Shown: positions 50,001 to 58,540, numbered from the stretch's first letter. The stretch is DNA of 64,000 nucleotides from Apostichopus japonicus (GCF_037975245.1 NC_092568.1:24039501-24103500); one strand, 5' to 3'. Program-made: numbers and translations. Notes: generated by a model not told the origin, from the sequence alone.

Positions 50001-53000
50001 GACAATAATAAACAAAAAATAATAATAATATTTATATAAACATATAATCACACATACACACGCAAACATGTGTGTGTATATATATGTATACATAAATATA
50101 TGCAACAAAAGACCAAGTAAACAAACAAGGACTTAGTAGGTTGACTTGACAAGCTCGGGAGGAAAATATATGCATTTAAAACTCCCTCAGCAAAACTGTA
50201 AGAAAAGCTGTGAGTACAAAATAACTGAAGACGAGAGTAAACTACAAAGGGACATTGTCGATACAGTAACTAGAAAACATACAAACATGTACAATTGCAA
50301 CAAAGGAGCTATAAGATAGATCATAGCAAAGTAGACCAAGGTCTTTGTTATTACCTGCCAATTAAATGTAGTTTAGTCTTGATTTAGTCTGCATATGCAT
50401 TAATGTAGTCTATTGAGACATATACTGTATGCATATCACCTCGCATTTCATACACACAGGATAAAACAATATAATGAATTTAAGAAAGGAAACTCGAAAG
50501 TAGAAAAAAACTAATTGAAGCATGAACTGGTTTTCATTTTTAGACGTAACTAGTTTATCGGAAAAATATTGGAAAAACCATTAACGAAATGGTTGAGACA
50601 AGCTTTCCTATATACAAACTGATTATGCCAAACTGCACTGTCACTACTATGGTAACTGTCATTGTACATGTTGCTATGAAACTGCTGTTTGTTTGATTAT
50701 TGAAATATTACAAAGTACAAACAAAGGGCATCTTGATTAATGGAGTAACGTTCGGTTGCAAAAGTAGTCATATTCAATATTCTATGAACATTATATGTTA
50801 ATCGATAGTATAAAATGAGCATATATACAGTCTTTTGTAAGTTATCTTTTTTTTGTTAATTGGCTACCCTTTTTGAGATTTTTAATTGCACATCAGTGGA
50901 TGGAACAATATTCATTGTGTGAAGACAGCATGATGAGGTTTGTGTAACAAGAGCTAATATTTAGCCCATTTTTTATGACAGAATTGACAAGGCAATGTTC
51001 TATTAGTCTTGTTAACTATAGTCCATTTCGGCACTAACAAATTTTGAAATATTGGACAGAGAATCAATATGTAATTTCTGTACTTTCTTGAAAAGTTGAA
51101 TGACTTCATCTACATGCATCTTAACAAAATTCTGATTTTCATAATTTTACTGAATTTGAAAAGGCAATGTTGATTCAATCTTAATTCTACGTCGTATCCA
51201 GCTCAAAAATAAAGATAAAAAACTGTCCGAGAAATTCGACAGATCAAATGTCTTTTCTTTTGAAAAGCTGAGCCTATTGTGTCTCTGTCAAAAAAGAAAA
51301 ATCCAATTTGTGATAGAAAATGTTCATCTAATTTTTTGACTTTTGTTTATATTCCTGCCAGGCGCGGCGGAATGGGAAAATTATTGGGGGGGCTAAGATG
51401 TGGAGACTATCTAAGCGGAGCGCCACCATCGGTTGGCGCGGAGCGTACAAGAAAATTTGGGGTTTTTCAACCCCCCCAGATGGCCGGAAAGGGCACTTAC
51501 CGAGTGTTTTATGCTGCGCATGCCTAGCCCTAAAACATGGTTCTCAAGCCTGCAATTTCTCAGATTGCACGTATAAATCTGTAAAAACATTGTAATTTGT
51601 ATATTCGATGGTGTTTTAAGAGAGTATACTCGACGTGTACTCGCAGAGACGTTTTTGAGTGTAGTAAATTACTACTTGCAATTAAATGCAATAATTACAA
51701 GGGCGTCGGAAGCTATTTTTGATTGGTACGGCGGTTCAGAGTGTGGCCAGCTATCATAATTATCGGGGGGACGTTTGGTAGGTCAAACTACGCTACGTGC
51801 CACCATGGTTGGCGCGTAGCGTAATGGAGAAAATTTTGAAAATATGCCTCCCAGATTGCAGGAAATGGCACTTACCGAGCTTGAAAACAAGACCCCTGCC
51901 ATGCCAGAGTAGTTACATTTAGCCTACTTGCCGTCATCATTATTGAAAATTATTGAAACATATACCTCTGAGATTTTTTTTTTCTCCATTTTTTAGTCCT
52001 ACTTTTTTTAAACTTTTTTTTGCGTCGTGAATATTGGTCTGGCGTTCACCGGACCTGCCAGTACCGGCTCCGACGCCCTGAATTAAATAAATGTCATAAG
52101 AAAGAACAGAAAGCATTTCTTAATGTCAACAAATGGGTAATTCCAAAACCATGTGCAGTTGCCAACAAATTTCTATGACCTAGCACTGTCATCATGTCAT
52201 GAATGCATGTACCCTATACAGTACAGGTGAAATGCTAATATTGTGTTTTTGTTCGTTTAATAATTGATTGCGTTTAAAAATAAAGCCATGTTCCACGCCT
52301 TGCGTGTACTCGTAGTGTAAATGCAAATGTTCATGAGTGTAGCGTTTAGCTTATTACCCTCTTATTTAAAACACTAATATTCGATGAGGCATGATACAGA
52401 CAATCAATTATCATATTTAATTATTACACCTATATGTAGTATACGTGTGCATTGGACAGATCGACAAGTATGCATTAAAAAATGGGCAGATGCATGTTTC
52501 GGAGCCTTGGTAAATATTGGGGGGGCTTATCATGCATTTGCCCCCTCAACTTTTTCATTGGGGGGGCTGAGCCCCCCCAAGCCCCCCCGGTTCCGCCGCC
52601 ACTGATTCCTGCCAAAATACTGGAATTTATCATAATTTGATTGTTTGCAAATTTGAAAGAAGAAAGAAAAAGAGACTGCCTATGTGAACATAGATGTTTA
52701 TAGAGTCTCTGCCCCCCTCCCAACACCACCCTCTCAAAAAAGGCCACCCCCCTACAAAAAAAAGCCAAGAATGGTTCAGTGCCTAGTATTTTGGATAATA
52801 AAGAATATTTAATAAACAGTCTTTCATTAACGTATCTCTTTTGGTCAAATTCTGGAAGTACATTGTGGTTTAAATTTGAAAATCGATTCAAAGAGATGTT
52901 TAATTCGTAAGAAAATACAAATTCCAAATTCAGTATAATACAGGCCAAAGTATACACTCATTAATAAATAGTCAATAATTTCATTCATTTACATTTTTGT

Positions 53001-53417
53001 AATATTTGCTCTCTCTTTTCCACTCCTTTATTTTCTTTTGTTTTTGGATGTGGTGGTGAATGAACTGTGTTTGGAATTTGTTGATTTGCTCAGAACACAT
53101 TTTTATTAGCTATATAGCTGTATATTTCCTCCAAGGATAAGTATGTGTATTCCAGATGATGTAATTATTCATGCTCAGAATGTTAGCTAAATCGTAGCTA
53201 TGACTTCACCCCTGTGGAGAATCAATTCCCAGATCGATGTGAACACATTTTGCTTTATTTATCCTCCAGGTTTCTGAAGAAAGTGCTACAATTTTCCGAA
53301 AATCTTTTCACTTTCACGGAGAAGAATAAGTGGGACGAGTCTTGCGTGCTAGTGACCAAATTTCTCAGCCTGGTCAAACAGTTCTTAGACAAGTTACAAG
53401 AAGTGACTGATACATAA
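24432..53417 (+). CDS. ERMARD: ERMARD, ER membrane-associated RNA degradation protein (15 coding exons)
   Basis: Joined exons: 24432-24615, 25194-25342, 26552-26668, 27207-27296, 27550-27647, 28118-28257, 29162-29273, 31063-31165, 31909-31938, 32475-32543, 33198-33365, 34687-34937, 36405-36644, 45452-45559, 53270-53417. They total 2007 nt, giving 668 aa plus stop; every junction is GT-AG and phase-consistent. The protein resembles vertebrate ERMARD (C6orf70) end to end: N-terminal LSPNVY, FQWT near 106, the DUF4209 signature [10 protein letters not shown] at 195-204, [12 protein letters not shown] at 376-387, an arginine-rich [10 protein letters not shown] near 570-580, one hydrophobic membrane segment near 588-604, and a C-terminal [12 protein letters not shown] motif. 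Family knowledge: the protein is ER-membrane associated, predicted to act in RNA degradation, and human ERMARD is linked to periventricular nodular heterotopia. R197/H202 and R380/H385 fit RNxxxH/RDxxxH HEPN motifs, so nuclease activity is plausible but inferred. An in-frame TAA at 24426-24428 supports the start. Confidence 0.93.
25194..25342 (+). CDS. ERMARD: ERMARD coding exon 2
   Basis: Acceptor TTTTTAG|GTT and donor GAG|gtaact. Codes residues 62-111 and ends in phase 0. Contains [10 protein letters not shown], matching the FQWT region of vertebrate ERMARD. Confidence 0.9.
26350..26530 (+). repeat. Three-copy tandem repeat next to the exon 3 acceptor
   Basis: The phrase GTGCCCACTAATTA appears three times, each followed by a T-rich stretch and TTATCACAGAG. 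The array ends about 20 bases before the CAG of the exon 3 acceptor, so it overlaps the zone where the branch point and pyrimidine tract should lie. Confidence 0.75.
26552..26668 (+). CDS. ERMARD: ERMARD coding exon 3
   Basis: Acceptor CTCCCCCCAG and donor AAT|gtaagt. It is 39 codons in phase 0 (residues 112-150), ending [10 protein letters not shown], equivalent to the LERALGDVF region of the human protein. Three tandem repeat copies abut its acceptor. Confidence 0.92.
27207..27296 (+). CDS. ERMARD: ERMARD coding exon 4
   Basis: Acceptor CGTTAG and donor GCA|gtaagt. It is 30 codons in phase 0 (residues 151-180) with [15 protein letters not shown], matching the CPFLLRDLLSSEEL block of the family. 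Confidence 0.92.
27550..27647 (+). CDS. ERMARD: ERMARD coding exon 5 (DUF4209 signature, first HEPN-like motif)
   Basis: Acceptor CACCGAAG and donor GAGAG|gtatgc; ends in phase 2. Codes residues 181-212 plus two bases. Carries [11 protein letters not shown], the most conserved DUF4209 stretch, with R197 and H202 spaced as in HEPN RNases. Confidence 0.95.
28118..28257 (+). CDS. ERMARD: ERMARD coding exon 6
   Basis: Acceptor CGTCACCAG and donor CCAG|gttt; ends in phase 1. Codes residues 213-259. Opens with [17 protein letters not shown], a hydrophobic helix that follows the DUF4209 signature in the family. Confidence 0.92.
29162..29273 (+). CDS. ERMARD: ERMARD coding exon 7
   Basis: Acceptor TTGGAACAG and donor GAAAG|gttggt; ends in phase 2. 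Codes residues 260-296, including [12 protein letters not shown]. It is less conserved than its neighbours, but it is the only stretch between exons 6 and 8 that keeps phase and has both splice sites. Confidence 0.85.
29748..30382. repeat. Four-copy repeat of about 165 bp in ERMARD intron 7
   Basis: Each unit starts near GCTATAGAGAGTTAG and includes AAAGCTACATGTTGT and AAGGCACCTAAGAACAT. Copies begin near 29748, 29905, 30069 and 30234, with the last shortened. The minus strand of each of the first three units carries a similar reading frame of about 60 codons starting MFCQN; I attribute this to the repeat and not to coding. Confidence 0.8.
30912..30975 (+). repeat. Possible tRNA-derived SINE fragment in intron 7
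   Basis: GCTTCGAATCC at 30958-30968 resembles a pol III B box, and CTGGGTGGTTCA about 45 bases upstream is a weak A-box match. No clear tail or target duplication was seen. Confidence 0.3.
31063..31165 (+). CDS. ERMARD: ERMARD coding exon 8
   Basis: Acceptor TTAATAG and donor GAG|gtaaaa. Codes residues 297-331 and ends in phase 0. Carries [11 protein letters not shown], matching the NRCPKRLLTAE block of human ERMARD. Confidence 0.93.
31166..32474 (+). other. ERMARD introns 8 and 9
   Basis: Introns 31166-31908 and 31939-32474 flank the 30-nt exon. I see no repeat or second gene in either; the sequence is AT-rich and unique by eye. Confidence 0.6.
31909..31938 (+). CDS. ERMARD: ERMARD coding exon 9 (30-nt microexon)
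   Basis: Acceptor TTCCACAG and donor GAG|gtatgt. It is exactly 10 codons in phase 0 ([10 protein letters not shown], residues 332-341), matching STALYTTFDQ in the human protein. Too short to appear as an open reading frame by itself, but supported by homology and both splice sites. Confidence 0.9.
32475..32543 (+). CDS. ERMARD: ERMARD coding exon 10
   Basis: Acceptor CTTTTTAG and donor TTG|gtaggt. It is 23 codons in phase 0 (residues 342-364), starting ILTGTLPDG, which aligns with ILAKHLNDG of the human protein. Confidence 0.9.
32794..32856 (-). repeat. tRNA-like (SINE head or tRNA pseudogene) in intron 10
   Basis: On the minus strand GGTTCAAATCC (32794-32804) is a good pol III B box. About 40 bases before it, TAGTGTAACACAGG is an acceptable A box, with GGCTCAAGACTC between them where an anticodon arm would be. 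It reads as a decayed tRNA-Leu-like head. I cannot show a clean cloverleaf. Confidence 0.45.
33198..33365 (+). CDS. ERMARD: ERMARD coding exon 11 (second HEPN-like motif)
   Basis: Acceptor TACATCAG and donor AAG|gtttgt. It is 56 codons in phase 0 (residues 365-420). Contains [16 protein letters not shown], with R380 and H385 in the RDxxxH spacing of a HEPN active site, followed by the hydrophobic helix [13 protein letters not shown]. Confidence 0.94.
33816..34022 (+). repeat. Minisatellite of GGGTACCTTGACGTATAAA-type units
   Basis: About ten degenerate units of 17-22 bp built on GGTACCTTGACGTATAAA lie in ERMARD intron 11 (33366-34686). The rest of this intron holds a G-run near 34459 and no other recognised feature. 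Confidence 0.8.
34687..34937 (+). CDS. ERMARD: ERMARD coding exon 12 (largest)
   Basis: Acceptor CTTTCTGCAG and donor TCAG|gtaaca; ends in phase 2. Codes residues 421-503. Includes [15 protein letters not shown] and the variable acidic stretch that separates the second HEPN-like region from the arginine-rich block. Confidence 0.9.
34938..36404 (+). other. ERMARD intron 12
   Basis: 1467 bp of AT-rich sequence without a repeat or reading frame that I can support. Confidence 0.6.
36405..36644 (+). CDS. ERMARD: ERMARD coding exon 13
   Basis: Acceptor CATTTTGCAG and donor GTAAG|gtgagt; ends in phase 2. Codes residues 504-583. Contains [20 protein letters not shown], matching RHRQWVERTLRSRQRQNYLR of the human protein, just before the membrane segment. 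Confidence 0.95.
36841..38235. repeat. Long GTCA-type microsatellite in intron 13, split by an inserted element
   Basis: Near-perfect (CAGT)n with frequent TAGG interruptions that form higher-order units of 12-24 bp. It runs over 36841-36893 and again over 37607-38235; the gap is an inserted inverted-repeat element. The array is long enough to be open for about 87 codons as serine-glutamine-valine-glycine repeats, which is a by-product of the 4-bp period. Confidence 0.95.
36894..37606. mobile_element. Inverted-repeat MITE-like element inside the GTCA array
   Basis: 713 bp. The ends are inverted: GGGTCAT at the left and ATGACCC at the right, with a longer match further in (GGAAAATACACCACCATCT at about 36929-36947 and its reverse complement at about 37558-37575). 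It interrupts the microsatellite, so both flanks are CAGT repeats and the target duplication cannot be read. No transposase is present; superfamily not assigned. Confidence 0.75.
40730..40778 (+). other. G-quadruplex-prone tract
   Basis: Six runs of three or more G separated by 1-6 bases lie within about 50 bases on the ERMARD sense strand. Similar but looser tracts occur at 34459-34485 and 45858-45895. Folding is inferred from the pattern alone. Confidence 0.5.
41685..42125 (+). repeat. Dimeric repeat with CCACCAAG / GAGGAGTTTTTGACACAAA units
   Basis: Two related units of about 210-240 bp stand head to tail. Each has a GACCTTTGACCT or TTATGACTT stretch, then GGGGGTCTGTGAGA, then TTCCCACCAAG and GGAGGAGTTTTTGACACAAA (ends near 41853 and 42122). 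It is probably a dispersed transposon-derived family; the class is not assigned. Confidence 0.65.
42585..43115. mobile_element. hAT-type MITE with internal hairpin
   Basis: 531 bp. Terminal inverted repeats are CATAGGCGTAGGAG at the left and CTCCTACGCCTATG at the right. The exact 8-bp target duplication GGTAGAGC lies at 42577-42584 and 43116-43123. Inside are G/C-runs next to each end, a short internal direct repeat (ATTCGGGCAATATGCTGAGAA-like), and a long palindrome at 42890-43063. No transposase. The 8-bp duplication and the end sequence fit hAT. Confidence 0.88.
42890..43063. repeat. Long imperfect palindrome inside the hAT-type MITE
   Basis: Arms of about 64 bp (42890-42953 and 43000-43063) are inverted copies with a few mismatches around a loop of about 46 bp. 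Each arm contains GCGCGCTCCGCGCGC-type sequence. If transcribed as part of intron 13 it would form a long hairpin. Confidence 0.85.
43116..45451 (+). other. ERMARD intron 13, 3' part
   Basis: AT-rich non-coding sequence with short C-runs near 43535 and 43817. I see no element ends or credible reading frame. Confidence 0.6.
45452..45559 (+). CDS. ERMARD: ERMARD coding exon 14 (membrane segment)
   Basis: Acceptor TCTACGCAG and donor ACAA|gtaagt. Codes residues 584-619 in phase 2 on both sides. The core [14 protein letters not shown] is hydrophobic and followed by RK, consistent with one transmembrane helix; it aligns with the single hydrophobic stretch near the human C-terminus. It lies between introns of 8807 and 7710 bp. 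Confidence 0.88.
46930..47165. repeat. Degenerate TGTGGATTAA minisatellite in intron 14
   Basis: About eight loose units of 25-32 bp, each with GTGGATTAA or GGGGATTAA followed by a TTAA-rich stretch. Confidence 0.6.
48200..48990. repeat. 78-bp satellite, about ten copies, built from two 39-bp halves
   Basis: ACTAGTTTTCCCCATAA recurs every 78 bp (48211, 48289, 48367, 48445, 48523, 48601, 48679, 48757, 48835, 48913). Each unit has two related 39-bp halves: ATGACTAGTTTTCCCCATAA and ATGTATAGTCTTTCCCACAA, each followed by a GGATATGCCTG or GGACATGTCTG stretch. Central copies are nearly identical and the edges more diverged. It lies in ERMARD intron 14. Confidence 0.95.
49808..49935. repeat. Polypurine tract with GAGGATGAGAGGAGGGG units
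   Basis: About 125 bp of almost pure A/G on the plus strand, with GGATGAGAGGAGGGG repeated three times. Confidence 0.75.
49966..50002. repeat. (TA)n microsatellite
   Basis: About 16 TA dinucleotides in ERMARD intron 14. Confidence 0.9.
51359..52604. mobile_element. hAT-type element with nested second element
   Basis: 1246 bp in ERMARD intron 14. Left end CAGGCGCGGCGGAA and right end TTCCGCCGCCACTG form imperfect inverted repeats. The exact 8-bp target duplication ATTCCTGC lies at 51351-51358 and 52605-52612. G/C-runs sit next to both ends. No transposase reading frame is visible. Another inverted-repeat element is inserted at 51698-52080. Confidence 0.85.
51698..52080. mobile_element. Nested inverted-repeat element
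   Basis: Left end AGGGCGTCGGAAGC and right end GGCTCCGACGCCCT are inverted. The flanks (AATAATTA and AATTAAAT) are not identical, so the target duplication is unclear. It shares a GTTGGCGCG...GGCACTTACCGAG-like block with the outer element at 51430-51505, so the two belong to related families. Confidence 0.65.
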
Positions 53418-53420
53418 TAG
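53270..53420 (+). CDS. ERMARD: ERMARD coding exon 15 (stop codon)
   Basis: Acceptor ATCCTCCAG. Codes residues 620-668, starting [20 protein letters not shown], which matches the human LKFVKSILQYTENLVAY region and its KNKWNE motif. TAA is at 53415-53417 and is followed by TAG and then gtaagt, a perfect donor at 53421. The exon may therefore end at 53420 with the 3' UTR in a further exon, or transcription may run through to the AATAAA at 53475. Confidence 0.88.
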
Positions 53421-53474
53421 GTAAGTCCACAACAAGATAAAAGGTCAAGCATTACCATAGATATTATGAAAAAC

Positions 53475-53480
53475 AATAAA
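53475..53480 (+). terminator. Candidate polyadenylation signal of ERMARD
   Basis: AATAAA lies 58 bases after the ERMARD stop codon. It would give a very short 3' UTR. If the donor at 53421 is used, the true 3' end lies elsewhere. Confidence 0.35.
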
Positions 53481-56400
53481 CAGCACGAAGATATTTATTT
53501 GGTAGTAGTATACCCTACCCTCAAAAGTATATACACCTTAAAACAATATGGTGAAACCTCAATCAGTGGGCCTTGATTTATTTTCTACGAGGTCCAGAGA
53601 AAAACACCGTTTGGAGCAAACAGCAAGAGATTCAAAACTTAACTATACCTAGACAGAGCAATCTTCAGGGGGGGGGGTGGGCTGGTAGGGTCCTCAAGTC
53701 TAAGGGTCTGCAAAGTATACCTGATTACTTCAAGATAATCTTTGGTAGGCTGGATTTGACCATCTGTTGAGAAACATTGACCTAGATTATCCAGGCTTCA
53801 TAAATCTGGAATCATTCTTATGTTTATAATAGTATTTGTCCAGTGCTTCACCACACATATGCAACAGGTTTGTTGATGGAATCTAAAGAGTACTGTTTAG
53901 GATGGTTCTTTATATGGTGTTTCCAATGTATGGCTAAATTACAATGGAAAAATTTCTTCTAAGTAGATGTCACCCTTATTATCCAAGATTTTGTCATGTC
54001 TGGACAATCTCTGCTCCCGAACAGTCCAGGCTTTACTTTTCTTTATTTTTAAGTACGTATGGATAAGACTATGGCTCAAGGAAAAACAACTTTGCAGTTT
54101 CTCTACATATTACCTTACAGGGAAGGAATTTAACTTTAACTCAGCTAAAACAGGACCAAATGGATGGACATAAAATAAGGATAAATGTTCGATGACATAA
54201 TTTTATTGATTGATTATTGATGTCTAATGAGGTGTATATGGTGCTTGGCTGTTATTTTTTTATGCAGTTCTTGGAGTAAACATATATGTATGTGTAAGGT
54301 TGACAGTAAATGACTCAATAAGGGATTTTTGAAAGATTGAAAATTTTGTTTACTTTTCCTGTTCTAATTACAGAAGAATGCAAAACATACTACAGTTAGA
54401 TTGCGAATCGTTATGAATAATAATTCTACGTTTTTCTTTAAATCATATTTTCAATCAGTACACCCTTGCAAGATTTGTTAATTTTGTGATAAAATGAAGG
54501 GAGTAACACTAATTCATTGTTATTAGTACTTCAAGATCTGTTTATTTTTTGTTCAAATGTGACTAAGTAGAGTGACTGATTCCCACTTTTGTAATTTTGC
54601 CTTTGTGATGTTGTCAAGTAATGCATAATATTCTATAACTAACAGAATAATTAGTGAGCCAATAGTGTAAGACAGCTGTATTTTCTTTCAGGTTGAAGGT
54701 TGAATATTTGTGTGAATGATATCATTATATTCTGTTAATAAGTTTGAAAGTGAATAGGTTTTCCTTTCAACAAACTAATTTTTTTAATTTTAATTTTTTT
54801 ATTAATGTGTACGGTAATGTGTCCCATAGTGTTGATGTGCCATTTTTGAGTATGTCTTGTTCAAAGTATAATGTCTCTTTTCTGGTAAAATGACTTCAAT
54901 AGTTCTATTAAAAGTCTTCTTTTTCCCTTTTCTCCTTCTTCCTCCTCTTCTATCTCTTCCTCTCCTTTCTGTTTTCAAGTACGATAGAATTCCCTTGAAA
55001 TACAACTGGTTAAATTTCTAGTAGGAAGTAAATCCAGAAATACTTTCAGATTTGGAATCTTAAACCTTCTTAATTGATATTAGTGTTTGAGTTTTGCATT
55101 GCCAGTACAGACTCGATTATTTTTGCTTAAAAATAGCCAAAATATTAATCATGAATTATTAATGAATTACTGCTTTTTGTTATGTACCTACCACCTTTGC
55201 TTGTTGCTAATATCCACAGGAAATGTTCTTGCTTGTGAAGGATACAAGCCAAAGTAATGCATTCTTAGTTCATGGATGTATCCTGTTAAAATTCATATAT
55301 AACTGAGATAATACTGTGTGCTTGCCATGAAACAATCCCGCAGGCCCTTGATTACCATTCACTTTATTTCTTTGTTGTTTCTACCAGTAATAGTTTTCCT
55401 AATAATGTCCCAAATTCCATGCTTGGTTAATCTAATGGTGGTTGTCATTTGGCAACAGACAATCAAAACACATAATCGAGCCTTAAAGGAAGGTTTTTAT
55501 TGGGTGCCAATAATTGTAGCATCTCTGATGGATATTTTTGTTACACTTCAATCTGGGTTTTGAGTGGAATTAAGCTTGAGGGCAGACATTATGAGGAACT
55601 AGGAAGATTAATGATCTCAAACTCGACAAGTTAAGTATTTTTATTACCCTTCTAAAAGCAAAGAGACCCTTTTATATTTTCTAAGTTATAATAAAAACAA
55701 AACAGCAGAGAAAACATCAAAGAAGATGAAAATGCAGTCTTTGATTTTTTCTTCTCCTCTTCTTGATTGTTTGATCAAAGAAGGTTTTGAAATGGTTTTT
55801 TATGCATTTAATTTATACAGCAAAAAGATGTTAATTTTTTTTTTTTTCCTTTGGGGGGGGGGGGGGTCTTTTTAGATTGCTTGTTGTGACTTACAAAAGA
55901 CTGCAGGAACAATGGAACTGGGAAGAAAAAAAATTGGGAATTTTACAGTTGACCTCATATTGTTCAATTTAAGCTGTTAAGTACTGTTCACTTTTAACAC
56001 TTTTAAAAGTATCACACATAACACCATAATACAAGTACAGACACTGTTTAATATGGAAAAAAAAAAAATTGTCATAATAAGCAGCAATATAATAATCGAT
56101 CTGTACAAATTTATTTAATTGACGATAACAGCCCTTACTTGCATTACCACAAAAAATAAAACTTTATATTTCAATCCATTGAAATTTTGCTTGGTTCTTA
56201 AACTGTGGATGTAAACCCAAGGACCGATTACATGATTGCATTGTTTGAAATGATCATTTAGACCGGGTAAGTGTAACATAAATTTCAACATTTAAAAACT
56301 AATAAACAACAAGATCAGGCATTTCATCTAAAGATTTCATCTATTCAATTCAATTCTTTATTTCCAGTATAAATCATTAAAAATTTATAAATAGGAAAAT

Positions 56401-57544
56401 AAATAAATAAATCTAGGTATCCAAAGATAATATTTATTTTCTTGATAGGAGAATTTTTTTAAAAACTTGCTTAAAGTATCCACCTGTGTTTGCCTAACAG
56501 CCTAAGTAGTCGAAAAATAATCACAAAAAACTGTAACATTACCACAAAACCTTGCCTCAATGACAATGGTTATTTTCCTGAGTACGAGAAAGGAATATTT
56601 TTCACTTGGGCTAACATTTCTGCCCATGTGTGGATCTAAGAAGTTAGTAGTCCAAAAATAGCCCAAAAGAGACGATATTATTAAAAGGAAGAAGGAATTT
56701 TCTTTCTTACTAGCCCGTGTAGTTACTGTATCCCTCGATGTGTGGACCCAAATTGTCCAAAAGTGAATCCTTTTTGCATAATTTTAGGTATTATTGACTT
56801 CCAACCTCACCCAGTTGAATAGAGAACTGATATTTGCTGATCTTATACAAGTATAAGCTTGACCATCTCCTTGTTGGTTTACAGTCTCATTTTTTAACCG
56901 TGCCCAGTATTTATAACGCCTTCTGTTAAGATCTGCCGCCATGTAAATTACACTTCAACAAGTATATTCCCTTAGGTTGCTTTGTGTTGTGGTTGGTTTT
57001 CCCATCTATTGTTGTTGTTAACAAAAACACCAGAAGAACAATATAAATATTTTTCAATGCTTGTTTAATTTACCATTTTTTCTCGACGACGGTTTTCATG
57101 ATTTTAAAACGTTTGGTGTAGTTTTTCGGTCAGTGAGCATCTGCCCGATGGAGCCGTCGACAGATTTTGGATTTACATAATTATTGTCAGAAAAACATGT
57201 AAATGCCCCGAGGTGAAAACTCCAAGGGAAATTCATTAAGTTCACCTGTCACCTTGTTAAAAACTACATGCATTATTATAGTTTATTGAACCGCCCTATC
57301 TTAATAAGCTAAGTAATAGCAGTTGAAGTCTTCTTTGACTGGTGCTGTTGTGTGAACCAAATTTGGTGTTAATATTAAATGCAAATTCTGGATGAAGTGA
57401 AAGAAACCTTGTATGTACTTGACCGGCAAAGCAGATTACATCGGTATTGAAAGGCCTGGAGATATGAAAAGTTGTTACTCCAGAGAGAAATTTGTTGAAA
57501 CCCATCAGAAATGTTTGTGTGATTGACATTTTGTCTCCATAGTA
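53481..57544. other. Downstream intergenic sequence, first part
   Basis: Non-coding, AT-rich. It contains a G-run at 53670-53679, a pyrimidine-rich tract at 54918-54970, and T/G homopolymers at 55837-55867. An 81-codon hydrophobic frame at 55318-55563 has no recognised similarity. No gene called. Confidence 0.55.
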
Positions 57545-57805
57545 ACTATTACTATACATGACAAAGGAGTTTTATAACAAATCCAGTCTGAAACAAGAAA
57601 ATTCAGAGGGGATTTATGTTAGTGCATTGGAAAAAAAGTTGCACAAGTTATACAAATTTTTAGTAGCAACCAGGTTTTCTAGCCATTAGTTCATTTGCTT
57701 TATACTATTGCTAAACATGACAAAAGGAGTTTCAGAACAAATCCAGTCTGAAATAAGAAAATGCAGAGGGAATTTATAGGTGCATTGGCAGAAAAGATTA
57801 ACAAG
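57545..57805. repeat. Local direct duplication
   Basis: About 105 bp (57545-57650) containing ACAAATCCAGTCTGAAACAA is repeated at about 57703-57805 with some changes. Confidence 0.75.
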
Positions 57806-58239
57806 AAATCAAATTTTATAGTTTGGTTTAATGGTAATTTACACTTAAATGAAAAAAATTATGTACATGTAATGAGAACAGGCAAGAAATCGACAAGTTA
57901 GTATGTAAACCTACCCCTATGACAGTGAACTGAAGGTAAATTAATAATGACAACTGTTGATATAAATATGTAAGCCTCGACAAGCAATTGATTAAATCCT
58001 TACAACTATGGAATGACCAATTATCAATTTGAATTTTGATAAAAACATAAGAAAAACAATGGAATAGACTTAAATCAATTTTTGCTTTGTTTTAATCAGT
58101 CCAGACAAATTGTGTGATTGAGTATATATTGATGATAAAGATGATAAAGAAGAAAAGAACTGCTTTTAATAACAGATCCAAAACTGATGTGGTGAGCAAA
58201 CTTTTGCATAGCTTCTATCAATTATGTAAACAAAACCAA

Positions 58240-58540
58240 AAATGTGTAAACCCATCTTATTTTCCTCGACAACTTTTAATAAAAAAAATTTTTTAAATTC
58301 ATTTAGCACTGTTAGAGTCAACAGCTTAGCAGGGTAGGCCACCGATTACCAAAACACAGATTGACATCTTCACAATTTTATACCAGAGATGTAAAAATAA
58401 GAAATAAAAAAGATAAAGAAGTAAAAATCCATCTTACTTTCCTCAACTGTTATAAAACAACTTAATACAATTTAACACTGCCAGAGTCCACAGCTTGGCA
58501 GCTTAGGCCACCAATTACCACAAGAGAGATCTACCTCTTA
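58240..58540. repeat. Local direct duplication with GGCCACC...ATTACCA units
   Basis: About 120 bp at 58245-58370 (CCATCTTATTTTCCTCGACA to GGCCACCGATTACCA) is repeated at 58428-58540 with about 80% similarity by eye. Confidence 0.75.

Larger units (their letters stand above)
45560..53269 (+). other. ERMARD intron 14, overall
   Basis: 7710 bp. Beyond the minisatellite, 78-bp satellite, polypurine tract, TA repeat and hAT-type elements listed separately, I see AT-rich non-coding sequence, with a G-run at 45870-45885 and a C-rich stretch near 52710-52755. Confidence 0.7.

Noticed and set aside
55318-55563. 81-codon hydrophobic frame downstream of ERMARD
   Set aside because: Composition is what AT-rich DNA gives by chance. 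No family resemblance and no convincing promoter or splice sites.
57296-57559. 87-codon minus-strand frame
   Set aside because: No recognised domain; it overlaps the edge of a local duplication and lacks supporting signals.
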